From Polaribacter reichenbachii (GTDB lineage: Bacteria > Bacteroidota > Bacteroidia > Flavobacteriales > Flavobacteriaceae), in NCBI RefSeq assembly GCF_001975665.1, contig NZ_CP019419.1:1922001-1986000 (forward strand): a stretch of 64,000 nucleotides of DNA, read 5' to 3'. A program made the translations under genes and the position numbers. Within the stretch, counting starts at the first letter, position 1. Each line of letters starts with the position of its first letter. Positions 1 to 8,782 of the stretch are shown piece after piece. The notes beneath the pieces are model-generated. The model was given only the letters and a program-made list of their open reading frames with translations, had not been told where the DNA came from and did not search any database.

Positions 1-8
1 AAATACTA

Positions 9-1505
9 ATGAAAAAGGCAACCTATTTTTTTTACACATTACTATCATTTATGATTTTAAGCTGTCAAAATACACAAGATAAATTGAATGTAGAGGTTTA
101 TGAAACATCAGCAAGTGGAAATAGTTTAACAAAATTAGTCGATTTTTCTTCGGATGAAAATCAGGAAGAAATCATTCAAGTTAATTTGTTTCCAGCGCAG
201 AAAAAACAAACAATTACAGGTTTTGGGGGTGCTTTTACAGAGTCTTCTGCTTATTTGTTAAATCGTTTAACCAAAGATAAAAGAGATACGATAATTCAGG
301 CTTATTTTTCTAGTGAAGGGGCAAATTATTCACTGACAAGAACACATATGAATTCTTGTGATTTTTCAATTTCTCAATATTCTTATTCTCCTGTAGAAGA
401 CGATGTAAATCTAGAGCATTTCTCAATCAAAGAAGACAAAGATGATTTAATTCCGATGATTAAAGATGCTATGAAAGCATCAACAGACGGATTTAAAATT
501 TTTGCTTCTCCTTGGACAGCTGCTCCTTGGATGAAAGATAATAACAAATGGGTTGGAGGTAAATTATTTCCAAAATATTATGATACTTGGGCATTATTTT
601 TCTCTAAATATGTAGATGCTTACAAAGCAGAAGGTATAGATATTTGGGGTTTTACCGTAGAAAATGAGCCTTTAGGAAATGGTAATAATTGGGAAAGTAT
701 GCATTATTCACCTGATGAAATGACCAATTTTGTCCAAAATCACTTAGGTCCAAAATTAGAAGCAGATGGTCATCAAGTTAAAATTTTAGGATACGATCAA
801 AACAGAGAACATTTAAAAGAATGGATAGATTCTCAATATAAAAACGAAGCAGCATCTAAATATTTTGATGGTACAGCCATTCATTGGTATGCAAGTACTT
901 ATGAGATTTTTCCAGAAGAATTGCAATATGCACATCAAAAAGCACCAAACAAATATTTAATACAAACAGAAGCTTGTGTAGATTCTCAAGTTCCTGTTTG
1001 GAAAGATGATAGTTGGTATTGGAAAAAAGAAGCTACAGATTGGGGTTGGGATTGGGCTCCTGAAAAAGACAAATATTTACACCCAAAATACGCGCCAGTA
1101 AATAGATATGCAAGAGATATTATTGGCTGTTTAAATAATTATGTAGATGGTTGGGTAGACTGGAATATGGTTTTAGATACCAAAGGTGGGCCAAATTGGT
1201 TTAAGAACTGGTGTGTTGCACCAGTTATTGTAAATCCAGAAACAGATGAGGTGTATTTTACACCTTTATTTTACACACTTTCTCATTTCAGTAAATTTAT
1301 TAGACCAGAAGCAAAAGTTATAGAAGTTGAAAACACGGATAAAGATTTACTTATTACAGCTGCAGAAAACCTTGATGGAACAATAGCTGTAGTTGTTTTT
1401 AATGAAAAAGAAAATCCGAAAACAATTCAGCTTTCTTTAGGTGAAAAGAACATAAAAATAGCCATTCAAGGTCAAGCTATTCAAACGATTGTGGTTAAAA
1501 AATAA
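9..1505 (+). CDS. GH30-family beta-glucanase/glucosidase, lipoprotein
   Basis: 498-residue glycoside hydrolase of family 30 (clan A barrel), most likely acting on beta-1,6-linked glucose such as laminarin side branches. The N-terminus has a lipoprotein signal with lipobox MILSC and Cys19, so the enzyme is probably membrane-anchored at the periplasm or cell surface. GH30 signatures are visible: TGFGGAFTESS near residue 70, SPWTAAPWMKDN near 168, the acid/base glutamate in VENEP (E220) and the nucleophile in QTEAC (E321), followed by a C-terminal beta domain. It precedes a sugar symporter and a GH17 gene on the same strand with gaps of 23 and 14 bases, so the three look like one operon that probably begins upstream of the window. 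The exact linkage specificity is inferred from this context. Confidence 0.9.
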   Translation: MKKATYFFYTLLSFMILSCQNTQDKLNVEVYETSASGNSLTKLVDFSSDENQEEIIQVNLFPAQKKQTITGFGGAFTESSAYLLNRLTKDKRDTIIQAYFSSEGANYSLTRTHMNSCDFSISQYSYSPVEDDVNLEHFSIKEDKDDLIPMIKDAMKASTDGFKIFASPWTAAPWMKDNNKWVGGKLFPKYYDTWALFFSKYVDAYKAEGIDIWGFTVENEPLGNGNNWESMHYSPDEMTNFVQNHLGPKLEADGHQVKILGYDQNREHLKEWIDSQYKNEAASKYFDGTAIHWYASTYEIFPEELQYAHQKAPNKYLIQTEACVDSQVPVWKDDSWYWKKEATDWGWDWAPEKDKYLHPKYAPVNRYARDIIGCLNNYVDGWVDWNMVLDTKGGPNWFKNWCVAPVIVNPETDEVYFTPLFYTLSHFSKFIRPEAKVIEVENTDKDLLITAAENLDGTIAVVVFNEKENPKTIQLSLGEKNIKIAIQGQAIQTIVVKK

Positions 1506-1528
1506 GTCAAATTAAAGTCAATATAAAA

Positions 1529-2959
1529 ATGTCAAATACTATAACAAAAAATAAGAAAGTGGCAATGGGTCAGAAAATTGCTTTTGGTATTGGAATGTTT
1601 GCAAATCAAATGTTTCCTGCTATTTTAGGTATTTTTATGGTTGTTTTAGTGCAAGATTTAGGTTTTCCTGGTTGGATGTGGTCTTTAATTTATTTCTTTC
1701 CAAGAATATTCGATTCTATCACAGATCCAATAATGGGTTTTATTTCTGATAATACAAAATCGAAATGGGGTAGAAGAAGACAATATGTTTTAATTGGCGG
1801 AATTATTATGGGAATTGCTTATGTTTTTATGTGGCAATTGTTTAAAGAAAACTCATTACAATTCAATTTTTGGTATTTTTTCTTATGGTCTATCGTTTTT
1901 TATTTAGGCTTAACATTTTTTAGTGTGCCTTATGTTGCAATGGGTTATGAAATGAGTGATGATTTTCACGAACGTACAAGCATTATGGCAATTGCTCAGT
2001 GGATTGGTCAATGGGCGTGGGTAATTGCACCTTGGTTTTGGGTTATTATGTACGATCCAGATTGGTTTCCATCAGCAGAAGTAGCTGTTAGAGAATTATC
2101 AATTTGGGTGGCAATTCCGTGTGCAATTTGTGCTATTGTACCTGCTTTATTTATCAAAAGTGAATCTACTCTAGATAAAGATTATGAACCCCTAAATACA
2201 GTAAATATTGGAGGTAGTTTAATAAAAATATTCGCAAGTTTTAAAGAGGCTTTTAAAATAAAAGTATTTAGAAAATTATGTGGAGCTACTTTTTTAATTT
2301 ACAATGCTTTTAATACAGTTGCAGCGTTAACTTTTTTTGTAATTGTTTACAAATTATTTAATGGCGATGCAGCAGAAAGTGGTATTTGGGTTTCTTTATT
2401 TGGTTGTTTAGGTGCTTTAGGAACTACGTTTTTGGTAATACCAATTATTACCTATATGTCTAAAATTTGGGGAAAGAAAAAAGCTTTTTTAGTAGCACAA
2501 GGAATATCAATAATAGGTTATATAATGCTATGGTTTTTATTTGTGCCAGGTAAACCTTGGATGTATATAATTGCTTTACCTTTTTTCTCTTTCGGAATTG
2601 GAAGTTTATTTACAATTATGATGTCTATGACAGCAGATATTATTGATATTGATGAGTTAAATACAGGAAAAAGAAGAGAAGGCATATTTGGTGCTATTTA
2701 TTGGTGGATGGTAAAAGTAGGTTTTGCTATAGCTGGTGCTTTAAGCGGAGCTATTATTGCTGTTGTTGGTTTTAATCCAGATCTTGTTACTACAGATCAA
2801 CAAGCTGCAGTAGATGGTTTACACACTTTCTTTTGTTTTTTCCCTGTTTTAGGTACTGTTTTAGCAATGTATATTATGTGGGATTATGATATTGATGAAA
2901 AACGTGCTAACGAAATAAGAGAAAAACTAGAAAAAAGAAAAAGTGCTAAAACAATATAA
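1529..2959 (+). CDS. GPH-family sugar:cation symporter (MFS)
   Basis: 476-residue, roughly 12-helix inner-membrane transporter of the glycoside-pentoside-hexuronide:cation symporter family within the MFS. The family loop between helices 2 and 3 is present: a DP pair near residue 66 and SDNTKSKWGRRR around 73-84. It lies between a GH30 and a GH17 gene, so it probably imports glucose or short gluco-oligosaccharides released from beta-glucan into the cytoplasm. The C-terminus is charged and lysine-rich, as expected for a cytoplasmic tail. Substrate is inferred from neighbours only. Confidence 0.88.
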   Translation: MSNTITKNKKVAMGQKIAFGIGMFANQMFPAILGIFMVVLVQDLGFPGWMWSLIYFFPRIFDSITDPIMGFISDNTKSKWGRRRQYVLIGGIIMGIAYVFMWQLFKENSLQFNFWYFFLWSIVFYLGLTFFSVPYVAMGYEMSDDFHERTSIMAIAQWIGQWAWVIAPWFWVIMYDPDWFPSAEVAVRELSIWVAIPCAICAIVPALFIKSESTLDKDYEPLNTVNIGGSLIKIFASFKEAFKIKVFRKLCGATFLIYNAFNTVAALTFFVIVYKLFNGDAAESGIWVSLFGCLGALGTTFLVIPIITYMSKIWGKKKAFLVAQGISIIGYIMLWFLFVPGKPWMYIIALPFFSFGIGSLFTIMMSMTADIIDIDELNTGKRREGIFGAIYWWMVKVGFAIAGALSGAIIAVVGFNPDLVTTDQQAAVDGLHTFFCFFPVLGTVLAMYIMWDYDIDEKRANEIREKLEKRKSAKTI

Positions 2960-2973
2960 TTCATTTAATAGAA

Positions 2974-3882
2974 ATGTCATATAGAAAAGAATATAAATCT
3001 ACTATAAAATACACTACTACTCCAGATAATTTAGGAGTAGATTTTAGTATTTATTCTCTAGAGGATTTAAAAAATCTTTGGAGAGAAACCTTAGAAAACG
3101 GAATGTATGGAATTTGTTTTAGTATGTATGAAGATGGGCAAGAACCTGGTCATAAGATTACTAAAAAACAGGTTGAAAAAAGAATAAAAATACTAAAACC
3201 TCATACAAAGTGGATACGTTCTTTTTCTTGTATAGAAGGAAATCAATATATACCAGAAATAGCAAAAAAATACGGATTAAAAACTTTAGTAGGTGCTTGG
3301 TTAGGTGATGATTTAAAGAAAAACGAAAAAGAAATTAAAGGCTTAATTAGATTAGCTAAAAAAGGTTTAGTTGATATTGCTGCAGTTGGTAACGAAGTTT
3401 TATATCGTAAAGAATTATCAGAAGAACAATTACTAAATTATATAGAAAGAGTTAAAGAAGCAATTCCTGATGTAAGTATTGGTTATGTAGACGCTTATTA
3501 TGAATTTTCTGAACGACCAAAAATAACAGAAGCTTGCGATGTTGTTTTAGCAAATTGTTACCCTTATTGGGAAGGTTGTAATCTAGAAAATTCTTTAGAA
3601 TATATGCAGCAAATGTACAGTCAAGCAAAATTAGCTGCAAATGGTAAAAAAGTAATTATTACAGAAACAGGTTGGCCAAGTGCAGGCGGTAATTTAAAAG
3701 GCGCAATTGCAAACCCAAATAATGCAATGAAATATTATATCAATGCTCAAGTTTGGTCAGAAGTAGAAGAAATTGAAATGTTTTATTTTTCTTCTTTTGA
3801 TGAATCTTGGAAAATAGGAGATGAAGGAGATGTTGGTGCTTTTTGGGGATTATGGGATAAATATGGTAATTTAAAGTATTAA
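2974..3882 (+). CDS. GH17-family beta-1,3-glucan hydrolase, no signal peptide
   Basis: 302-residue glycoside hydrolase of family 17, the group that hydrolyses beta-1,3-glucan such as laminarin. The acid/base glutamate sits in AVGNEVLYR (E141) and the nucleophile in IITETGWPS (E231), both family hallmarks. The protein starts MSYRKEYKST and lacks a signal peptide, TM segment or lipobox, unlike the secreted GH17 enzymes usual in such loci. It follows the symporter by 14 bases, which fits a cytoplasmic enzyme that finishes degradation of imported oligosaccharides, or a phosphorylase-like or transferase variant. A strong hairpin terminator follows. Confidence 0.87.
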   Translation: MSYRKEYKSTIKYTTTPDNLGVDFSIYSLEDLKNLWRETLENGMYGICFSMYEDGQEPGHKITKKQVEKRIKILKPHTKWIRSFSCIEGNQYIPEIAKKYGLKTLVGAWLGDDLKKNEKEIKGLIRLAKKGLVDIAAVGNEVLYRKELSEEQLLNYIERVKEAIPDVSIGYVDAYYEFSERPKITEACDVVLANCYPYWEGCNLENSLEYMQQMYSQAKLAANGKKVIITETGWPSAGGNLKGAIANPNNAMKYYINAQVWSEVEEIEMFYFSSFDESWKIGDEGDVGAFWGLWDKYGNLKY

Positions 3883-4223
3883 TTCAAATCAATAATTTGA
3901 TGCTGTTTTTATTAAAAAATGGAATTGTTAAAAGCTCTGTAGATCAATTCTATAGAGCTTTTTTATGGTTGTAACTATACTTATAATTTGATCGGTACAA
4001 TAACTTATTTATAACCTATACATTACCTATACAAGTCTTGTTTTAGTATAGATATCTATATAAAGATTAGTGTAGTAATATTCTTAAAATGCTTTGTTTA
4101 GTGAGGATCTCGTAAAGTTTTAATAGATTTTTTATAGATGTATGTTTTTTGTAGGGGTGTTTTTATGGTATTGTTAAAATGTAATATGTAACATTGGTAG
4201 ATATTAATTTTAAACAATAAATA
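3883..4223. other. Intergenic region, terminator plus leader of secreted protein
   Basis: 341 bases without a gene. It holds the terminator at 3931-3964, then AT-rich sequence that must carry the promoter for the gene at 4224. A weak match to the flavobacterial promoter is TTG at 4171 and TAACATTG at 4189-4196, but the 15-base spacing is short. A 14-base palindrome lies at 4047-4060. No ORF of note is seen. Confidence 0.5.
3931..3964 (+). terminator. Rho-independent terminator after GH17
   Basis: A 13-base-pair stem (AAAGCTCTGTAGA with TCTATAGAGCTTT, one G-T pair) with loop TCAAT, followed by a T run. It ends the GH30-symporter-GH17 transcript. Confidence 0.8.
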
Positions 4224-6122
4224 ATGAAAAAAATTACGTTACTAATCGCTTTTCTAATTACATCAATTGGGTTTGCACAACAACAAGAATATCTTTTCGA
4301 TTTTGAGTCTGATGATCCAGATGGTGTGGCTTCTAATTGGCTTACATTTGACAACACTCCTGCTCCAGCAGAAATTGTGGATAATCCAGATTTAGACGGA
4401 GTTAATGCTACAGATTCTAAAGTTTTAAAAGTAGTTATGGGACCAAATAATGCATTTTACGCAGGTGTTAATAATGCATGGGCAGATGTAGCTTTTGGAA
4501 CTTGGAAATTAGATATGGCAGTTACATCTAACTTAACACTTACTATGGATGTTAATAAAAACTATGTAGGTACTATTGGTATAAAAATGGGAACAAATAC
4601 TGGAGGTACTTCTTTTCAAATAACTGACCAAAATGTTGGGAATACTGTTGTTGATGAATGGCAAACTTTAACATTCGATCTTTCAGGAGTCAATCCAAAT
4701 GGAGATTTATCAAACATAAGTCAATTAGTAGTTTTTGTAGATTGGACAGAGAATCTATCAGATAGAGCAGAAGGAAATACAATTTATATTGATAATATAA
4801 AATTCAATGCAGAAAAATTAACAGATCCTGCTGTTTCTGGTGGTTCTGGTTCAACTCCAGCACCAACTGATGCACCAGGAACACCTACTTTAGCAGAAGC
4901 TGATGTAATTTCAATTTTTAGTGATGCATATACAGATTTAGCTGCAACTTGGAATCCTGGGTGGGGACAATCAACAGTTTTAGCAGATGAAACTATTGCC
5001 TCAAATCCAGTAAAAAAATATTCAAGTTTAAATTTTACAGGAATAGAACCAACAGCGGGTACTGTTGATGCTACTTCTATGACACATATAAATTTAGATT
5101 ATTGGACAAGTGATGCCACGGAAATCAAATTTAAATTAGTAGATTATAAAGGAGATGGTGCTTGGGGTGCAGATAACTCTGAATCTGAAGTTACTAAAAC
5201 AGCAACAACTGGTGCTTGGGTTACCTTAAGTATTCCTTTAACAGAATATACAGGAATCAGTTTTAATGATATTGGTCAATTAGTATTAAGTGCAACAGCA
5301 GCTACAAATCCGGTTTATATAGATAATATTTACTTTTCTAATGGAGAAGCGACTTCAGGTGGTGGAAGTGTTGCAACAGCACCAACAGATGCACCAGGAG
5401 TACCAACTTTAGCAGAAGCTAATGTAATTTCAATTTTTAGTGATACTTATACAGATTTGGCAGCAACTTGGAATCCTGGTTGGGGACAAACAACAGTTTT
5501 AGCAGATGAAACTATTGCCTCAAATCCAGTAAAAAAATATTCAAGTTTAAATTTTACAGGAATTGAACCAACAGCTGGTACTATTGATGCAACTGCAATG
5601 ACGCATATAAATTTAGATTATTGGACAAGTGATGCCACAGAAATCAAATTTAAATTAGTAGATTATAAAGGAGATGGAGCTTGGGGAGATGATAATTCTG
5701 AAACAGAAGTTGTAAAAACAGCAACAACTGGTTCTTGGGTAACATTAAGTATTCCTTTAACAGAATTTACAGGTATTAATTTTAATGATATTGGTCAATT
5801 AGTATTAAGTGCTACAGATGCTGTAAACCCAGTTTATATAGATAATATTTACTTTTCTAATACAAGTATTTTAAATACTAATTCGATTGCTTTAGAAGAA
5901 TTAAGCTTTTACCCTAATCCAACTTCTAGAAACTTAGTTATTTCTGCTGTAGGTAACATTAAAAATGCACAAATCTTTAGTATTTTAGGTAAAAAAGTGA
6001 TGAGTTTAAACATCAATAAAACTACTGAAACTATAGATGTTTCTAATTTAACTGCTGGCATTTATTTAATTAAATATGAAGTGGGTGATAAGGTAGGTAC
6101 TGCTAAATTCATAAAACAATAA
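4224..6122 (+). CDS. Secreted multi-module carbohydrate-binding-type protein, type IX sorted
   Basis: 632 residues. A signal peptide ends near residue 18 (SIGFAQ). Residues about 20-195 form one beta-rich module, then a GGSGS/TPAP linker, then two nearly identical modules (about 213-373 and 386-546) each beginning TDAPGxPTLAEA and ending VYIDNIYFSN, which resembles jelly-roll carbohydrate-binding folds. The last 75 residues (FYPNPTSRNL ... GIYLIKYE ... KFIKQ) are a type A C-terminal sorting domain for type IX secretion, so the protein is exported to or through the outer membrane. No catalytic motif was recognised. Its position after GH30/GH17 suggests a beta-glucan-binding surface protein; this role is inferred. 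It has its own terminators on both sides. Confidence 0.8.
   Translation: MKKITLLIAFLITSIGFAQQQEYLFDFESDDPDGVASNWLTFDNTPAPAEIVDNPDLDGVNATDSKVLKVVMGPNNAFYAGVNNAWADVAFGTWKLDMAVTSNLTLTMDVNKNYVGTIGIKMGTNTGGTSFQITDQNVGNTVVDEWQTLTFDLSGVNPNGDLSNISQLVVFVDWTENLSDRAEGNTIYIDNIKFNAEKLTDPAVSGGSGSTPAPTDAPGTPTLAEADVISIFSDAYTDLAATWNPGWGQSTVLADETIASNPVKKYSSLNFTGIEPTAGTVDATSMTHINLDYWTSDATEIKFKLVDYKGDGAWGADNSESEVTKTATTGAWVTLSIPLTEYTGISFNDIGQLVLSATAATNPVYIDNIYFSNGEATSGGGSVATAPTDAPGVPTLAEANVISIFSDTYTDLAATWNPGWGQTTVLADETIASNPVKKYSSLNFTGIEPTAGTIDATAMTHINLDYWTSDATEIKFKLVDYKGDGAWGDDNSETEVVKTATTGSWVTLSIPLTEFTGINFNDIGQLVLSATDAVNPVYIDNIYFSNTSILNTNSIALEELSFYPNPTSRNLVISAVGNIKNAQIFSILGKKVMSLNINKTTETIDVSNLTAGIYLIKYEVGDKVGTAKFIKQ
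4862..5343 (+). repeat. Intragenic module repeat, copy 1
   Basis: First of two direct copies about 482 bases long, offset by 519 bases (173 codons). Bases 4972-5044 are identical to 5491-5563 as read. It encodes the first of the duplicated modules. Confidence 0.85.
5381..5862 (+). repeat. Intragenic module repeat, copy 2
   Basis: Second direct copy of the 482-base unit. Differences from copy 1 are scattered single bases, many silent or conservative (for example D/T and E/T swaps in the SDAYTDL/SDTYTDL region). Confidence 0.85.
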
Positions 6123-6150
6123 ATAATATTAATTTTATTTTAAACAATAA

Positions 6151-6175
6151 AACCGAGCATATTGCTCGGTTTTTA
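6151..6175 (+). terminator. Rho-independent terminator
   Basis: Stem AAACCGAGCA with TGCTCGGTTT, three-base loop TAT, then T run, 29 bases after the stop of the secreted binding protein. Sequence 6176-6398 has no gene. Confidence 0.85.
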
Positions 6176-6364
6176 TGTTTTAACCATTGTTTTGTACCCT
6201 AGCCTTATAACTAAACACCATTAATTAATAATCAACCGCTTGTTTTAGGTTGTTAAGCTCATAGATATTAAGAGAAAATAGATTATGAGATTAAAATATT
6301 TTTTTTATGCTTCTTTAATGTGTTAAAACTATAAGTTTAAAACTATTATTTCTTTTAAATTGAA

Positions 6365-6372
6365 TATATTTG
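6365..6372 (+). promoter_or_regulatory. Possible -7 box for porP-like gene
   Basis: TATATTTG matches the Bacteroidota -7 consensus TANNTTTG, 26 bases before the ATG at 6399. No clear TTG -33 element is seen upstream, so the call is tentative. Confidence 0.35.
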
Positions 6373-6398
6373 GTAGCTTTAAATAAATAAATCTTTTA

Positions 6399-7382
6399 AT
6401 GAAGTTGCTAAATAATGTTTTCCCTTTCTTATTTCTATTTCTATTATCATTAAAAAGTAATTCTCAAGAGACATTACCTATTTACCAAGATTATCTTTCA
6501 GATAATGTTTATTTAGTACATCCTTCTGCTGCAGGTATTGGTAATTCAAGTAAATTAAGATTTACTGCAAGACAACAATGGGCAGGTATACCTAATGCAC
6601 CAGCTTTGCAAACCATGAGTTTTCATTCTAAGTTTAATGAATATTCCAATGCAGGTTATGGTGTTGTTCTGTTTAACGATAAAAACGGATTTCATTCTCA
6701 AAAAGGAATTCAAGGCGCATATTCTTATCATTTACCTATGAGTAATGGTAAAGTATTTAATCAGCTTTCTTTTGGTTTAGCATTTAGTTTTGTTCAAAAT
6801 CAATCAGATCAAACAACATTTACTGGAGATCCAACAATATCTAGAGTAGTAGAAAGTACCAGTTATTATAATGCAGATTTTGGAGTTGCTTATCATTTGG
6901 GTGGTTTTTCATCGTATTTTACAGTTAAGAATTTATTGTTAACAGCTAAAAATAATTTAAACGTTCAAGAACCTTTAGATTTAAGAAATTATATTTTATC
7001 CGCAGGGTACTATTTTGGTGAGGATTTATTTGTGCATTTTGAGCCTTCTATTATGTTGCAATTTAGAGAAGGTACAGGAGAGCGAATTGCGGATTTTAAC
7101 TTAAAAGCATATAAAACATTTTCTAAAACTCAGTTTTGGGCTGCACTTTCTTATAGAAGAAGTTTTGATGCGAATGCAATAGAAAACGCTCAATTTATAT
7201 CGCCAATTGTAGGTATTAATTATCAAAACTTAATGTTTTCTTACACTTACACAAGTCAGATGAATGATACTGTTTTAACAACATCAGGATTTCATCAAAT
7301 TTCTTTAGGTATAAATTTATGGACACAAGAGCCTAGAGCAGCTGCTTGTCCAAATATTAATTCTGCTTTCGGCGGATTTTAA
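6399..7382 (+). CDS. PorP/SprF family type IX secretion system membrane protein
   Basis: 327 residues with a signal peptide (MKLLNNVFPFLFLFLLSLKSNSQ) followed by QETLPIYQDYLSDNVYLVHPS, the typical start of PorP/SprF proteins, and a beta-barrel-like remainder ending in a short Cys-containing tail. These outer-membrane proteins anchor type IX machinery or act as partners of particular adhesins. No sprA or gliding gene is adjacent, so it is probably one of several paralogs. It stands alone on the plus strand and overlaps the stop of the convergent murI by four bases. Confidence 0.8.
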   Translation: MKLLNNVFPFLFLFLLSLKSNSQETLPIYQDYLSDNVYLVHPSAAGIGNSSKLRFTARQQWAGIPNAPALQTMSFHSKFNEYSNAGYGVVLFNDKNGFHSQKGIQGAYSYHLPMSNGKVFNQLSFGLAFSFVQNQSDQTTFTGDPTISRVVESTSYYNADFGVAYHLGGFSSYFTVKNLLLTAKNNLNVQEPLDLRNYILSAGYYFGEDLFVHFEPSIMLQFREGTGERIADFNLKAYKTFSKTQFWAALSYRRSFDANAIENAQFISPIVGINYQNLMFSYTYTSQMNDTVLTTSGFHQISLGINLWTQEPRAAACPNINSAFGGF

Positions 7383-8170
7383 AAATCCTTTTTATCAATT
7401 TTAATATTTTCGTTTTTAGATAATATCATCTCTAAAACTCTTTTGTTTTTGTTGATGTAAAACTGATGATTACCTGTTTTATCATCCGTATTTAAAAGTT
7501 GATGTTTTTCTAAAATTGCTTTTGTTTGTTTAGCAACTGCTTGTCCAGAATCTATAATTTCTATTTTATTACCAATAATATCTCTAATTCTAGGAATCAG
7601 ATAAGGGTAATGTGTACAACCTAAAACTAAACAATCTACATTTTCTTTTAACATAGGGTTTAAGTATGAAGAAAGTAATTTAGTCATTTCAGAAGAGTTG
7701 ATTTTACCTTCTTCTATCAACTCTACTAAACCTTTTCCAATGGTTTCCTTAATAATAATTTCTTTATTGATGTTGCGTGAAGTATTTTCAAATAACTCAC
7801 TATTTAAGGTGCCTTTAGTAGCTAATATGCCAATAGTATTTGTTTTTGTTTTTAAAGAAGCTGGTTTTATTGCTGGTTCTATACCAATAAATGGAATGAT
7901 AAATTTATCTCTTAAAACTTTAATTGCATTTGTTGTAGCTGTATTGCAAGCAACAACAATTAATTTGCAATTGGAATCAATTAAAAACTGTGTATTCTTA
8001 ATTGATAGATCAATAATTTCTTGTTTGGTTTTTTCTCCGTAGGGTGCATTTTTACTATCAGAAAGATAAATAGTATTTTCTTTTGGTAAAAGTGTTGTAA
8101 TCTCTTTCCAGATAGAGGTACCACCTATACCAGAATCGAAAACTCCAATAGGAAAATTATTTGATTTCAT
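7379..8170 (-). CDS. murI: Glutamate racemase
   Basis: 263 residues. Converts L- to D-glutamate for peptidoglycan in the cytoplasm. The two catalytic cysteines are seen in VVACNTATTNA (C75) and LVLGCTHYPY (C185), and the N-terminal FDSGIGG motif is at 11-17. Length is normal for the family. It is the last gene of a minus-strand series after bamA and two ompH genes but is separated from them by a terminator at 8187-8216, so it probably has its own promoter. It overlaps the porP-like gene tail to tail. Confidence 0.95.
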   Translation of the reverse strand: MKSNNFPIGVFDSGIGGTSIWKEITTLLPKENTIYLSDSKNAPYGEKTKQEIIDLSIKNTQFLIDSNCKLIVVACNTATTNAIKVLRDKFIIPFIGIEPAIKPASLKTKTNTIGILATKGTLNSELFENTSRNINKEIIIKETIGKGLVELIEEGKINSSEMTKLLSSYLNPMLKENVDCLVLGCTHYPYLIPRIRDIIGNKIEIIDSGQAVAKQTKAILEKHQLLNTDDKTGNHQFYINKNKRVLEMILSKNENIKIDKKDF

Positions 8171-8186
8171 ATTATTGTAAAAATAA

Positions 8187-8216
8187 AAAAACCTACTTTA
8201 TAAAAAGTAGGTTTTT
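8187..8216 (-). terminator. Terminator of the bamA-ompH operon
   Basis: A perfect 13-base-pair stem (AAAAACCTACTTT with AAAGTAGGTTTTT) and four-base loop between the ompH stop and the murI start. It is symmetrical and T-rich in both directions. Confidence 0.8.
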
Positions 8217-8238
8217 AAATATGTTTTTTAAGTCTTAA

Positions 8239-8745
8239 TTAGAATCCTAATTTAGCTTTTACAGCAGCATAAAGGTCTTCTCCTTTTTTTACTAATAAAC
8301 CTTTACCCATTGTTGCATCTAATACGTATACGATACCTTTGCTAGCTGCAACTTCTTCAATTGCTTTTTGAGCAGTTTCTATAATTGGGTTTAAACCTTC
8401 AGCTCTTTTCTTTTGCATTTCTTGATAAGCTGTTTGTCTTAATTGCTCATATCTTGCATTATCATCTTGAACTTCCTTCGCTCTAATTTCGTTAATTTCT
8501 TTAGTTTGCGTGTTTTGTTCTGCAGTATATTTTTTCATTTTAGCATCTAATTTCTTAGCCATGCTTTCAACTTCATCTTGATAAGTTTTTTGTAATTTTT
8601 CCATATCAACTCCTAATTTTTTAGTTTGTGGCATTTCTGAAACTAATTTTTCAAAGTCAATGTGTCCCATCTTTTGTGCATTTGCAACACCACCTAATCC
8701 TAACGTAAATACAGCAATTAATAGTAACGATTTTAAATTTTTCAT
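8239..8745 (-). CDS. OmpH/Skp-family periplasmic chaperone
   Basis: 168 residues with a signal peptide (MKNLKSLLLIAVFTLGLGGVANAQ), then KMGHIDFEKLVSEMP and a long charged helical stretch, the Skp/OmpH pattern. Such trimeric chaperones hold unfolded outer-membrane proteins in the periplasm and deliver them to BamA. It is the second of two ompH-like genes directly downstream of bamA, 37 bases after the longer paralog, which fits a shared operon. Confidence 0.9.
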   Translation of the reverse strand: MKNLKSLLLIAVFTLGLGGVANAQKMGHIDFEKLVSEMPQTKKLGVDMEKLQKTYQDEVESMAKKLDAKMKKYTAEQNTQTKEINEIRAKEVQDDNARYEQLRQTAYQEMQKKRAEGLNPIIETAQKAIEEVAASKGIVYVLDATMGKGLLVKKGEDLYAAVKAKLGF

Positions 8746-8782
8746 TCTTGTTTTAATTTAATTATTATTCTTGTCTTTTTGT

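Noticed and set aside
4047..4060. 14-base palindrome TATAGATATCTATA as an operator
   Set aside because: Pure AT-rich palindromes of this length are expected several times by chance in 64 kb of such DNA, and no regulator is adjacent.
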